Positions 9,931 through 21,835 of a stretch of 64,000 nt of DNA are shown here, one piece after another. This DNA comes from Anniella stebbinsi (Eukaryota; Chordata; Lepidosauria; Squamata; Anniellidae). The stretch is taken from assembly GCA_029215795.1 (NCBI GenBank), contig JARDYH010000045.1, positions 62,001 through 126,000 of the forward strand, read 5' to 3'. The notes under the pieces are model-generated. The model was given only the letters and a program-made list of their open reading frames with translations, was not told the DNA's origin and ran no database searches. Made by a program: the position numbers and the translations under genes. The number at the start of each line of letters is the position of its first letter. Positions within the stretch are counted from its first letter, which is position 1.

Positions 9931-12063
9931 TTCCCCTTCTTCCCCTAGACTTCCCCTTCCCTCTATACTTCCCCTTCTTCCCCTAGACTTCCCCTAGACT
10001 TCCCTTCCCTCTATACTTCCCCTTCTTCCCCTAGACTTCCCCTAGACTTCCCCCTCCCTCTCTACTTCCCCTTCTTCCCCTAGACTTCCCCTTCTTCCCC
10101 TAGACTTCCCCTTCTTCCCCTAGACTTCCCCTTCTTCCCCTAGAATTCCCCTTCTTCCCCTAGACTTCCCCTTCCATCTATACTTCCCCTTCTTCCCCAA
10201 GACTTCTCCTAGACTTCCCCTTCCCTCTATACTGCCCCTTCTTCCCCTAGACTTCCCCTAGACTTCCCCTTTCCTCTATACTTCCCCTTCTTCCCCTAGA
10301 CTTCCACTAGACTTCCCCTTCCCTCTATACTTCCCCTTCTTCCCCTAGACTTCCCCTAGACTTCCCCTTCCCTCTATACTTCCCCTTCTTCCCCTAGACT
10401 TCCCCTAGACTTCCCCTTCCCTCTATACTTCCCCTTCTTCCCCTAGACTTCCCCTTCCCTCTATACTTCCCCTTCTTCCCCTAGACTTCCCCTAGACTTC
10501 CCCTTCCCTCTATACTTCCCCTTCTTCCCCTAGTCTACCCCTGGACTTCCCCTTCCCTCTATACTTCCCCTTCTTCCCATAGACTAAGCTTTCTTCCCCT
10601 AGACTTCCCCTTCTTCCCCTGTACTTCCCTTCTTCCCCGAGACTTCCCCTATACTTCCCCTTCTTTCCCTAGACTTCCCCTACACTTTCCCTTCCCTCTA
10701 TACTTCCCCTTCTTCCCCTAGACTTCCCCTTCTTCCCCTAGAGTTCCCCTTCTTCCCTTAGATTTCCCCTTCTTCCCCGAGACTTCCCCTAGACTTCCCC
10801 TTCCCTCTATACTTCCCCTTCTTCCCCTAGACTTCCCCTTCTTCTCCTAGACTTCCCCTTCTTCCCCTAGACTTCCCCTTCCCTCTATACTTCCCCTTCT
10901 TCCCCTAGACTTCCCCTAGACTTCCACTTCTTCCCCTAGACTTCCCCTTCTTCCCCTAGACTTCCCCTAGACTTTCCCTTCCCTCTATACTTCCCCTTCT
11001 TCCCCTAGACTTCCCCTTCTTCCCCTAGACTTCCACTTCTTCCCCTAGACTTCCCCTAGACTTCCCATTCCCTCTATACTTCCCCTTCTTCCCCTAGACT
11101 TTCTCTTCCATCTATACTTCCCCTTCTTCCCCTAGACTTCCCCTTCCCTCTATACTTCCCCTTCTTCCCCTAGACTTCCCCTAGACTTCCCTTCCCTCTA
11201 TACTTCCCCTTCTTCCCCTAGACTTCCCCTAGACTTCCCCCTCCCTCTCTACTTCCCCTTCTTCCCCTAGACTTCCCCTTCTTCCCCTAGACTTCCCCTT
11301 CTTCCCCTAGACTTCCCCTTCTTCCCCTAGAATTCCCCTTCTTCCCCTAGACTTCCCCTTCCATCTATACTTCCCCTTCTTCCCCAAGACTTCTCCTAGA
11401 CTTCCCCTTCCCTCTATACTGCCCCTTCTTCCCCTAGACTTCCCCTAGACTTCCCCTTTCCTCTATACTTCCCCTTCTTCCCCTAGACTTCCACTAGACT
11501 TCCCCTTCCCTCTATACTTCCCCTTCTTCCCCTAGACTTCCCCTAGACTTCCCCTTCCCTCTATACTTCCCCTTCTTCCCCTAGACTTCCCCTAGACTTC
11601 CCCTTCCCTCTATACTTCCCCTTCTTCCCCTAGACTTCCCCTTCCCTCTATACTTCCCCTTCTTCCCCTAGACTTCCCCTAGACTTCCCCTTCCCTCTAT
11701 ACTTCCCCTTCTTCCCCTAGTCTACCCCTGGACTTCCCCTTCCCTCTATACTTCCCCTTCTTCCCATAGACTAAGCTTTCTTCCCCTAGACTTCCCCTTC
11801 TTCCCCTGTACTTCCCTTCTTCCCCGAGACTTCCCCTATACTTCCCCTTCTTTCCCTAGACTTCCCCTACACTTTCCCTTCCCTCTATACTTCCCCTTCT
11901 TCCCCTAGACTTCCCCTTCTTCCCCTAGAGTTCCCCTTCTTCCCTTAGATTTCCCCTTCTTCCCCGAGACTTCCCCTAGACTTCCCCTTCCCTCTATACT
12001 TCCCCTTCTTCCCCTAGACTTCCCCTTCTTCTCCTAGACTTCCCCTTCTTCCCCTAGACTTCC
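9690..12063 (+). repeat. 1,187-bp tandem duplication
   Basis: The two copies, about 9,690-10,876 and 10,877-12,063, share the ctttctcttccatctata word (9911/11098), GAATTC (10143/11330), actgcc (10231/11418) and AAGCTT (10586/11773), all at exactly 1,187 bp. I noticed almost no difference between the copies, so the event is recent relative to the rest of the array, or an assembly artefact. Confidence 0.87.
10231..10876 (+). repeat. H module, 5' part (53-bp cassette class)
   Basis: actgcc is at 10231, the gtctacccctgg word at 10533 and AAGCTT at 10586, giving the short 53-bp cassette. The module is cut by the 1,187-bp duplication joint before its gacgt marker. Confidence 0.87.
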
Positions 12064-12607
12064 CCTTCCCTCTATACTTCCCTTCTTCCCCTAGACTTCC
12101 CCTAGACTTCCACGTCTTCCCCTAGACTTCCCCTTCTTCCCCTATACTTCCCCTAGACTTCCCCTTTCCTCTATACTTCCCCTTCTTCCCCTAGACTTCC
12201 ACTTCTTCCCCTAGACTTCCCCTTCTTCCCCTAGACGTCCCCTTCCCTCTATACTTCCCCTTCTTCCCCTAGACTTCCCCTTCTTCCCTTAGACTTCCCC
12301 TTCTTCCCCTAGACTTCCCCTTCTTCCCCTAGACTTCCCCTTCTTCCCCTAGACTTCCCCTAGACTTCCCCTTGCCTCTATACTTCCCCTTCTTCCCCTA
12401 GACTTTCTCTTCCCTCTACACTTCCCCTTCTTCCCCTAGACTTCCCCTTCTTCCCCTAGACTTCCCCTTCCCTCTATACTTCCCCTTCTTCCCCTAGACT
12501 TCCCCTAGACTTCCCTTCCCTCTATACTTCCCCTTCTTCCCCTAGACTTCCCCTTCCCTCTATACTTCCCCTTCTTCCCCTAGACTTCCCCTTCCCTCTA
12601 TACATCC
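11418..12607 (+). repeat. H module, complete (53-bp cassette class)
   Basis: Markers are actgcc 11418, gtctacc 11720, AAGCTT 11773, gacgt 12234 and acatcc 12602. HindIII to gacgt is 461 rather than 462 because one C of a B word near 12,082 is missing. The gacgt to acatcc interval is 368 rather than 388: one B word fewer than in the other full copies. cacgtc, a second CpG-containing variant, lies between AAGCTT and gacgt as in the other copies. Confidence 0.88.
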
Positions 12608-13531
12608 CCTTCTTCCCCTAGACTTCCCCTTCTTCCCCTAGACTTCCTCTTCTTCCCCTAGACTTCCCCTTCCCTCTATACTTCCCCTTCTTCCCCTAGA
12701 CTTCCCCTTCTTCCCTTAGACTTCCCCTTCTTCCCCTAGACTTCCACTTCTTCCCCTAGACTTCCCGTAGACTTCCCCTTGCCTCTATACTTCCCCTTCT
12801 TCCCCTAGACTTTCTCTTCCCTCTATACTTCCCCTTCTTCCCCTAGACTTCCCCTTCTTCCCCTAGACTTCCCCTTCCCTCTATACTTCCCCTTCTTCCC
12901 CTAGACTTCCCCTAGACTTCCCTTCCCTCTATACTTCCCCTTCTTCCCCTAGACTTCCCCTAGACTTCCCCTTCCCTCTCTACTTCCCCTTCTTCCCCTA
13001 GACTTCCCCTTCTTCCCCTAGACTTCCCCTTCTTCCCCTAGACTTCCCCTTCTTCCCTCTATACTTCCCCTTCTTCCCCTAGACTTCCCCTTCTTCCCTT
13101 AGACTTCCCCTTCTTCCCCTAGACTTCCCCTTCTTCCCCTAGACTTCCCCTTCTTCCCCTAGACTTCCCCTTGCCTCTATACTTCCCCTTCTTCCCCTAG
13201 ACATTCTCTTCCCTCTATACTTCCCCTTCTTCCCCTAGACTTCCCCTTCTTCCCCTAGAATTCCCCTTCTTCCCCTAGACTTCCCCTTCTTCCCCTAGAC
13301 TTCCCCTAGACTTCCCTTCCCTCTATACTTCCCCTTCTTCCCCTAGACTTCCCCTAGACTTCCCCTTCCCTCTCTACTTCCCCTTCTTCCCCTAGACTTC
13401 CCCTTCTTCCCCTAGACTTCCCCTTCTTCCCCTAGACTTCCCCTTCTTCCCCTATACTTCCCCTTCCCTGTATACTTCCCCTTCTTCCCCTAGACTTCCC
13501 CTAGACTTCCCCTTCCCTCTATACTTCCCCT
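12608..13531 (+). repeat. Connector between H and N
   Basis: Plain A/B/C words with three cttgcctctata words near 12,371 (just upstream), 12,778 and 13,167, an acattctcttccctctata word near 13,201, a cttcccgtaga word near 12,766, a GAATTC word at 13258 and a private cctgtata word near 13,468. No other landmark is present. The same word series recurs after acatcc at 28,525-29,448. Confidence 0.75.
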
Positions 13532-13766
13532 GCTTCCCTTAGACTTCCCCTAGACTTCCCCTTCTTCCCCTAGACTTCCCCTAGACTTCCCCTTCCCTCT
13601 ATACTTCCCCTTCTTCCCCTAGACTTCCCCTTCCCTCTATACTTCCCCTTCTTCCCCTAGACTTCCCCTTCTTCCCCTAGACTTCCTCTTCTTCCCCTAG
13701 ACTTCCACTTCCCTCTATACTTCCCCTTCTTCCCCTAGACTTCCCCTTCTTCCCTTAGACTACCCC
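13532..13766 (+). repeat. N module
   Basis: The gcttccctta variant is at 13532 and gactacccc at 13758, an interval of 226 bp. The next actgcc marker is 1,077 bp downstream of the start, the same distance as for the N copy at 29,449. Confidence 0.87.
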
Positions 13767-14220
13767 TTCTTCCCCTAGACTTCCCATTCTTCCCCTAGAC
13801 TTCCCCTTCTTCCCCTAGACTTCCCCTAGACTTCCCATTGCCTCTATACTTCCCCTTCTTCCCCTAGACTTTCTCTTCCCTCTATACTTCCCCTTCTTCC
13901 CCTATACTTCCCCTTCTTCCCCTACACTTCCCCTTCTTCCCCTAGACTTCCCCTTCCCTCTATACTTCCCCTTCTTCCCCTAGACTTCCACTAGACTTCC
14001 CCTTCCCTCTATACTTCCCCTTCTTCCCCTAGACTTCCCCTAGACTTCCACTTCTTCCCCTAGACTTCCCCTTCTTCCCCTAGACTTCCCCTAGACTTCC
14101 CCTTCCCTCTATACTTCCCCTTCTTCCCCTAGACTTCCCCTTCTTCCCCTAGACTTCCCCTTCTTCCCCTAGACTTCCCCTAGACTTCCCATTCCCTCTA
14201 TACTTCCCCTTCTTCCCCTA

Positions 14221-15600
14221 GACTTTCTCTTCCCTCTATACTTCCCCTTCTTCCCCTAGACTTCCCCTTCCCTCTATACTTCCCCTTCTTCCCCTAGACT
14301 TCCCCTAGACTTCCCTTCCCTCTATACTTCCCCTTCTTCCCCTAGACTTCCCCTAGACTTCCCCTTCCCTCTCTACTTCCCCTTCTTCCCCTAGACTTCC
14401 CCTTCTTCCCCTAGACTTCCCCTTCTTCCCCTAGACTTCCCCTTCCCTCTATACTTCCCCTTCTTCCCCTAGACTTCCCCTAGACTTCCCCTTCCCGCTA
14501 TACTTCCCCTTCTTCCCCTAGAATTCCCCTTCTTCCCCTAGACTTCCCCTTCCATCTATACTTCCCCTTCTTCCCCTAGACTTCTCCTAGACTTCCCCTT
14601 CCCTCTATACTGCCCCTTCTTCCCCTAGACTTCCCCTAGACTTCCCCTTTCCTCTATACTTCCCCTTCTTCCCCTAGACTTGCACTAGACTTCCCCTTCC
14701 CTCTATACTTCCCCTTCTTCCCCTAGACTTCCCCTAGACTTCCCCTTCCCTCTATACTTCCCCTTCTTCCCCTAGACTTCCCCTAGACTTCACCTTCCCT
14801 CTATACTTCCCCTTCTTCCCCTAGACTTCCCCTTCCCTCTATACTTCCCCTTCTTCCCCTAGACTTCCCCTAGACTTCCCCTTCCCTCTATACTTCCCCT
14901 TCTTCCCCTAGACTTTCTCTTCCCTCTATACTTCCCCTTCTTCCCCTAGACTTCCCCTTCCCTCTATACTTCCCCTTCTTCCCCTAGACTTCCCCTAGAC
15001 TTCCCTTCCCTCTATACTTCCCCTTCTTCCCCTAGACTTCCCCTAGACTTCCCCTTCCCTCTCTACTTCCCCTTCTTCCCCTAGACTTCCCCTTCTTCCC
15101 CTAGACTTCCCCTTCTTCCCCTAGACTTCCCCTTCCCTCTATACTTCCCCTTCTTCCCCTAGACTTCCCCTAGACTTCCCCTTCCCGCTATACTTCCCCT
15201 TCTTCCCCTAGAATTCCCCTTCTTCCCCTAGACTTCCCCTTCCATCTATACTTCCCCTTCTTCCCCTAGACTTCTCCTAGACTTCCCCTTCCCTCTATAC
15301 TGCCCCTTCTTCCCCTAGACTTCCCCTAGACTTCCCCTTTCCTCTATACTTCCCCTTCTTCCCCTAGACTTGCACTAGACTTCCCCTTCCCTCTATACTT
15401 CCCCTTCTTCCCCTAGACTTCCCCTAGACTTCCCCTTCCCTCTATACTTCCCCTTCTTCCCCTAGACTTCCCCTAGACTTCACCTTCCCTCTATACTTCC
15501 CCTTCTTCCCCTAGACTTCCCCTTCCCTCTATACTTCCCCTTCTTCCCCTAGACTTCCCCTAGACTTCCCCTTCCCTCTATACTTCCCCTTCTTCCCCTA
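14221..15600 (+). repeat. 690-bp tandem duplication, nearly perfect
   Basis: Copies 14,221-14,910 and 14,911-15,600 both begin with gactttctct. GAATTC (14521/15211), actgcc (14609/15299), the ccgctata word and the private variants tgcactaga and caccttccc all recur at exactly 690 bp. The first copy stops before the gtctacc word and the second runs into it at 15601. Because even private variants are shared, this is one of the youngest events in the window, or an assembly duplication. Confidence 0.88.
14609..14910 (+). repeat. H module fragment (actgcc end only)
   Basis: The actgcc marker is at 14609 and is followed by the ctttcctctata, tgcactaga and caccttccc words of an H module, but the 690-bp duplication joint at 14,910/14,911 replaces the HindIII cassette that should follow. 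Confidence 0.85.
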
Positions 15601-16549
15601 GTCTACCCCTGGACTTCCCCTTCCCTCTATACTTCCCCTTCTTCCCATAGACTTCCCCTTCTTCCCCTACACTTCCCCTTCTTCCCCTAGACTAAGCTTT
15701 CTTCCCCTAGACTTCCCCTTCTTCCCCTATACTTCCCTTCTTCCCCGAGACTTCCCCTATACTTCCCCTTCTTTCCCTAGACTTCCCCTACACTTTCCCT
15801 TCCCTCTATACTTCCCCTTCTTCCCCTAGACTTCCCCTTCTTCCCCTAGAGTTCCCCTTCTTCCCTTAGATTTCCCCTTCTTCCCCGAGACTTACCCTAG
15901 ACTTCCCCTTCCCTCTATACTTCCCCTTCTTCCCCTAGACTTCCCCTTCTTCTCCTAGACTTCCCCTTCTTCCCCTAGACTTCCCCTTCCCTCTATACTT
16001 CCCCTTCTTCCCCTAGACTTCCCCTAGACTTCCACGTCTTCCCCTAGACTTCCCCTTCTTCCCCTATACTTCCCCTAGACTTCCCCTTTCCTCTATACTT
16101 CCCCTTCTTCCCCTAGACTTCCACTTCTTCCCCTAGACTTCCCCTTCTTCCCCTAGACGTCCCCTTCCCTCTATACTTCCCCTTCTTCCCCTAGACTTCC
16201 CCTTCTTCCCTTAGACTTCCCCTTCTTCCCCTAGACTTCCCCTTCTTCCCCTAGACTTCCTCTTCTTCCCCTAGACTTCCCCTAGACTTCCCCTTGCCTC
16301 TATACTTCCCCTTCTTCCCCTAGACTTTCTCTTCCCTCTACACTTCCCCTTCTTCCCCTAGACTTCCCCTTCTTCCCCTAGACTTCCCCTTCTTCCCCTA
16401 GACTTCCCCTTCCCTCTATACTTCCCCTTCTTCCACTAGACTTCCCCTAGACTTCCCTTCCCTCTATACTTCCCCTTCTTCCCCTAGACTTCCCCTTCCC
16501 TCTATACTTCCCCTTCTTCCCCTAGACTTCCCCTTCCCTCTATACATCC
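15299..16549 (+). repeat. H module, complete (93-bp cassette class)
   Basis: Markers are actgcc 15299, gtctacc 15601, AAGCTT 15694, gacgt 16156 and acatcc 16544. Cassette length is 93 bp, two B words longer than the 53-bp class, with a cctacac word inside the extra piece. HindIII to gacgt is 462 and gacgt to acatcc is 388 bp, the modal values. A ttccactaga word near 16,430 is shared with the copies at 22,257, 31,527, 34,733 and 59,194. Confidence 0.9.
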
Positions 16550-17207
16550 CCTTCTTCCCCTAGACTTCCCCTTCTTCCCCTAGACTTCCTCTTCTTCCCC
16601 TAGACTTCCCCTTCCCTCTATACTTCCCCTTCTTCCCCTAGACTTCCCCTTCTTCCCTTAGACTTCCCCTTCTTCCCCTAGACTTCCACTTCTTCCCCTA
16701 GACTTCCCGTAGACTTCCCCTTGCCTCTATACTTCCCCTTCTTCCCCTAGACTTTCTCTTCCCTCTATACTTCCCCTTCTTCCCCTAGACTTCCCCTTCT
16801 TCCCCTAGACTTCCCCTTCCCTCTATACTTCCCCTTCTTCCCCTAGACTTCCCTTCCCTCTATACTTCCCCTTGTTCCCCTAGACTTCCCCTAGACTTCC
16901 CCTTCCCTCTCTACTTCCCCTTCTTCCCCTAGACTTCCCCTTCTTCCCCTAGACTTCCCCTTCTTCCCCTAGACTTCCCCTTCTTCCCCTAGACTTCCCC
17001 TTCTTCCCCTAGACTTCCCCTTCTTCCCCTAGACTTCCCCTTCTTCCCCTATACTTCCCCTTCCCTCTATACTTCCCCTTCTTCCCCTAGACTTCCCCTA
17101 GACTTCCCTTTCCCTCTATACTTCCCCTTCTTCCCCTAGACTTCCCCTAGACTTCCCCTTCCCTCTATACTTCCCCTTCTTCCCCTAGACTTCCCCTTCC
17201 CTCTATA

Positions 17208-17343
17208 CTTCCCCTTCTCCCCTAGACTTCCCTTAGACTTCCCCTTCCCTCTATACTTCCCCTTCGTCCCCTAGACTTCCCCTTCTCCCCTAGACTTCCC
17301 TTAGACTTCCCCTTCCCTCTATACTTCCCCTTCGTCCCCTAGA
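17208..17343 (+). repeat. S element: 68-bp block in two perfect copies
   Basis: Each 68-bp copy is a 19-bp shortened B (cttccccttctcccctaga), an 11-bp cttcccttaga, an 18-bp C and a 20-bp B with a G (ttcgtcccc). Copies are 17208-17275 and 17276-17343. The S element lies 722 bp after the H acatcc marker (counting to the first cgtccc G) and about 1,137 bp before the G module. Confidence 0.92.
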
Positions 17344-18362
17344 CTTCCCCTTCCCTCTATACTTCCCCTTCTTCCCCTAGACTTCCCCTAGACTTCCCCT
17401 TCTTCCCCTAGACTTCCCCTTTTTCCCCTAGACTTCCCCTTCCCTCTATACTTCCTCTTCTTCCCCTAGACTTCCCCTTCTTCCCCTAGACTTCCCCTTC
17501 TTCCCCTAGACTTCCCCTAGACTTCCCCTTCCCTCTATACTTCCCCTTCTTTCCCTAGACCTCCCCTAGACTTCCCCTTCCCTCTATACTTCCCCTTCTT
17601 CCCCTGGACTTCCCCTTTCCTCTATACTTCCCCTTCTCCCCTAGACTTCCCCTAGACTTCCCCTTCCCTCTATACTTCCCCTTCTTCCCCTAGACTTCCC
17701 CTAGACTTCCCCTTCTTCCCCTAGACTTCCCATTTTCCCCTAGACTTCCCCTTCCCTCTATACTTCCTCTTCTTCCCCTAGACTTCCCCTTCTTCCCCTA
17801 GACTTCCACTTCTTCCCCTAGACTTTCCGTAGACTTCCCCTTCCCTCTATACCTTCCCTTCTTCCCCTTCTTCCCCTAAACTTCCCCTTCTTCCCTTAGA
17901 CTTCCCCTAGACTTCCCCTTCCCTCTCTACTTCCCCTTCTTCCCCTAGACTTCCCCTTCTTCCCCTAGACTTCCCCTTCTTCCCCTAGACTTCCCCTTCC
18001 CTCTATACTTCCCCTTCTTCCATTAGACTTCCCCTTCCCTCTATACTTCCCCTCCTTCCCCTAGACTTCCCCTAGACTTCCCCTTCTTCCCCTAGACTTC
18101 CCCTAGATTTCCCCTTCCCTCTATACTTCCCCTTCTTCCCCTAGACTTCCCCTTCCCTCTATACTTCCCCTTCTTCCCCTAGACTTCCCCTTCTTCCCCT
18201 AGACTTCCTCTTCTTCCCCTAGACTTCCCCTTCCCTCTATACTTCCCCTTCTTCCCCTAGACTTCCCCTAGACTTCCCCTTCCCTCTCTACTTCCCCTTC
18301 TTCCCCTAGACTTCCCCTTCTTCCCCTAGACTTCCCCTTCTTCCCCTAGACTTTCCCTTCCC

Positions 18363-18480
18363 ACTATACTTCCCTTCTTCCATTAGACTTCCCCTTCCCT
18401 CTATACTTCCCCTGCTTCCCCTAGACTTCCCCTAGTCTTCCCCTTCTTCCCCTAGACTTCCCCTAGACTTCCGTTCCCTC
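18363..18480 (+). repeat. G module
   Basis: G is the cactata variant of C followed by ccattaga, cctgc and cctagtc words and then the shortened ccgttccctc word, here at 18471. The actata to ccgtt interval is 108 bp instead of 109 because a C is missing from a B word near 18,370. The P actgcc marker follows 988 bp after ccgtt, a spacing found at all four G-P pairs. Confidence 0.9.
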
Positions 18481-19458
18481 TATACTTCCCCTTCTTCCCC
18501 TAGACTTCCCCTAGACTTCCCCTTCCCTCTCTACTTCCCCTTCTTCCCCTAGACTTCCCCTTCTTCCCCTAGACTTCCCCTTCTTCCCCTAGACTTTCCC
18601 TTCCCTCTATACTTCCCCTTCTTCCATTAGACTTCCCCTTCCCTCTATACTTCCCCTTCTTCCCCTAGACTTCCCCTTCTTCCCCTAGACTTCCACTAGA
18701 CTTCCCCTTCCCTCTATACTTCCCCTTCTTCCCCTAGACTTCCCCTAGACTTCCACTTCTTCCCCTAGACTTCCCCTTCTTCCCCTAGACTTCCCCTAGA
18801 CTTCCCCTTCCCTCTATACTTCCCCTTCTTCCCCTAGACATCCCCTTCTTCCCCTAGACTTCCCCTTCTTCCCCTAGACTTCCCCTAGACTTCCCATTCC
18901 CTCTATACTTCCCCTTCTTCCCCTAGACTTTCTCTTCCCTCTATACTTCCCCTTCTTCTCCTAGACTTCCCCTTCCCTCTATACTTCCCCTTCTTCCCCT
19001 AGACTTCCCCTAGACTTCCCTTCCCTCTATACTTCCCCTTCTTCCCCTAGACTTCCCCTAGACTTCCCCTTCCCTCTCTACTTCCCCTTCTTCCCCTAGA
19101 CTTCCCCTTCTTCCCCTAGACTTCCCCTTCTTCCCCTAGACTTCCCCTTCTTCCCCTATACTTCCACTTCCCTCTATACTTCCCCTTCTTCCCCTAGACT
19201 TCCCCTACACTTCCCCTTCCCTCTATACTTCCCCTTCTTCCCCTAGACTTCCCCTTCTTCCCCTAGACTTCCCCTTCCATCTATACTTCCCCTTCCCTCT
19301 ATACTTCCCCTTCTTCCCCTAGACTTCCCCTAGATTTCCCCTTCCCTCTATACTTCCCCTTCTTCCCCTAGACTTCCCCTTCTTCCCCTAGACTTCCCCT
19401 TCCATCTATACTTCCCCTTCTTCCCCTAGACTTCTCCTAGACTTCCCCTTCCCTCTAT

Positions 19459-20722
19459 ACTGCCCCTTCTTCCCCTAGACTTCCCCTAGACTTCCCCTTT
19501 CCTCTATACTTCCCCTTCTTCCCCTAGACTTCCACTAGACTTCCCCTTCCCTCTATACTTCCCCTTCTTCCCCTAGACTTCCCCTAGACTTCCCATTCCC
19601 TCTATACTTCCCCTTCTTCCCCTAGACTTCCCCTAGACTTCCCCTTCCCTCTATACTTCCCCTTCTTCCCCTAGACTTCCCCTTCCCTCTATACTTCCCC
19701 TTCTTCCCCTAGACTTCCCCTAGACTTCCCCTTCCCTCTATACTTCCCCTTCTTCCCCTAGACTTCCCCTTCCCTCTATACTTCCCCTTCTTCCCCTAGA
19801 CTTCCCCTAGACTTCCCCTTCTTCCCCTAGACTTCCCCTTTATCCCCTAGACTTCCCCGTCCCTCTATACTTCCTCTTCTTCCCCTAGACTTCCCCTTCT
19901 TCCCCTAGACTTCCCCTTCTTCTTCTAGACTTCCGCTAGACTTCCCCTTCCCTCTATACCTTCCCTTCTTCCCCTAGACTTCCCCTAGACTTCCCCTTCT
20001 TCCCCTAGACTTCCCCTAGACTTCCCCTTCCCTCTATACTTCCCCTACTTCCATTAGACTTCCCCTTCCCTCTATACTTCCCCTGCTTCCCCTAGACTTC
20101 CCCTAGACTTCCCCTTCTTCCCCTAGACTTCCCCTAGACTTCCCCTTCCCTCTATACTTCCCCTTCTTCCCCTAGACTTCCCATTCCCTCTATACTTCCC
20201 CTTCTTCCCCTAGACTTCCCCTTCTTCCCCTAGACTTCCTCTTCTTCCCCTAGACTTCCCCTTCCCTCTATACTTCCCCTTCTTCCCCTAGACTTCCCCT
20301 TTTTTCCTTAGACTTCCCCTTCTTCCCCTAGACTTCCCATTCTTCCCCTAGACTTCCCCTTCTTCCCCTAGACTTCCCCTAGACTTCCCTTTGCCTCTAT
20401 ACTTCCCCTTCTTCCCCTAGACTTTCTCTTCTCTCTATACTTCCCCTTCTTCCCCTAGACTTCCCCTAGACTTCCCCTTCTTCCCCTAGACTTCCCCTAG
20501 ACTTCCCCTTCCCTCTATACTTCCCCTTCTTCCATTAGACTTCCCCTTCCCTCTGTACTTCCCCTGCTTCCCCTAGACTTCCCCTAGACTTCCCCTTCTT
20601 CCCCTAGACTTCCCCTAGACTTCCCCTTCCCTCAATACTTCCCCTTCTTCCCCTAGACTTCCCCATCCCTCTATACTTCCCCTTCTTCCCCTAGACTTCC
20701 CCTTCTTCCCCTAGACTTCGTC
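19459..20722 (+). repeat. P module, complete
   Basis: Markers are actgcc 19459, gacttccgct 19928, ctgta 20553 and tcgtc 20718, intervals 469, 625 and 165 bp. A private tatcccctaga word near 19,840 and a cctacttccattaga word near 20,046 distinguish this copy. The second change is shared with the copy at 25,561, which supports direct descent between the two. Confidence 0.9.
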
Positions 20723-21014
20723 TTCTTCCCCTAGACTTCCCCTTCCCTCTATACTTCCCCTTCTTCCCCTAGACTTCCCCTTCTTCCCTTAGACTTCCCC
20801 TTCTTCCCCTAGACTTCCCCTTCTTCCCCTAGACTTCCCCTTCTTCCCCTAGACTTCCCCTTGCCTCTATACTTCCCCTTCCTCCCCTAGACTTCCCCTA
20901 GTCTTCCCTTCCCTCTATACTTCCCCTTCTTCCCCTATACTTCCCCTTCCCTCTATACTTCCCCTTCTTCCCCTAGACTTCCCCTAGACTTCCCCTTCCC
21001 TCTATACTTCCCCT

Positions 21015-21249
21015 GCTTCCCTTAGACTTCCCCTAGACTTCCCCTTCTTCCCCTAGACTTCCCCTAGACTTCCCCTTCCCTCTATACTTCCCCTTCTTCC
21101 CCTAGACTTCCCCTTCCCTCTATACTTCCCCTTCTTCCCCTAGACTTCCCCTTCTTCCCCTAGACTTCCTCTTCTTCCCCTAGACTTCCACTTCCCTCTA
21201 TACTTCCCCTTCTTCCCCTAGACTTCCCCTTCTTCCCTTAGACTACCCC
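21015..21249 (+). repeat. N module
   Basis: The gcttccctta variant is at 21015 and gactacccc at 21241, interval 226 bp. It follows the P tcgtc marker by 297 bp. Downstream, the word order breaks at the super-unit joint near 21,835. Confidence 0.87.
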
Positions 21250-21835
21250 TTCTTCCCCTAGACTTCCCATTCTTCCCCTAGACTTCCCCTTCTTCCCCTA
21301 GACTTCCCCTAGACTTCCCATTGCCTCTATACTTCCCCTTCTTCCCCTAGACTTTCTCTTCCCTCTATACTTCCCCTTCTTCCCCTATACTTCCCCTTCT
21401 TCCCCTACACTTCCCCTTCTTCCCCTAGACTTCCCCTTCCCTCTATACTTCCCCTTCTTCCCCTAGACTTCCACTAGACTTCCCCTTCCCTCTATACTTC
21501 CCCTTCTTCCCCTAGACTTCCCCTAGACTTCCACTTCTTCCCCTAGACTTCCCCTTCTTCCCCTAGACTTCCCCTAGACTTCCCCTTCCCTCTATACTTC
21601 CCCTTCTTCCCCTAGACTTCCCCTTCTTCCCCTAGACTTCCCCGTCTTCCCCTAGACTTCCCCTAGACTTCCCATTCCCTCTATACTTCCCCTTCTTCCC
21701 CTAGACTTTCTCTTCCCTCTATACTTCCCCTTCTTCCCCTAGACTTCCCATTCTTCCCCTAGACTTCCCCTTCTTCCCCTAGACTTCCCCTAGACTTCCC
21801 ATTGCCTCTATACTTCCCCTTCTTCCCCTATACTT

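Larger units (their letters stand above)
15735..21835 (+). repeat. Higher-order super-unit, about 6,101 bp, copy 1
   Basis: From the ttccccgaga word at 15741 to the joint near 21,835 this block holds, in order, the 3' part of H, S, G, P and N. The next block repeats it at 6,101-6,102 bp: ttccccgaga 15741/21842, S 17208/23309, G 18471/24573, actgcc 19459/25561, gacttccgct 19928/26030. Taken with the H module that begins at 15,299, it is the only complete H-S-G-P-N set in the window. Confidence 0.88.

Noticed and set aside
9690..15600. Assembly duplication as the sole explanation for the 1,187- and 690-bp copies
   Set aside because: Not proven either way. Other duplications in the window carry private differences, so real tandem duplication is common here; only raw reads can settle these two.
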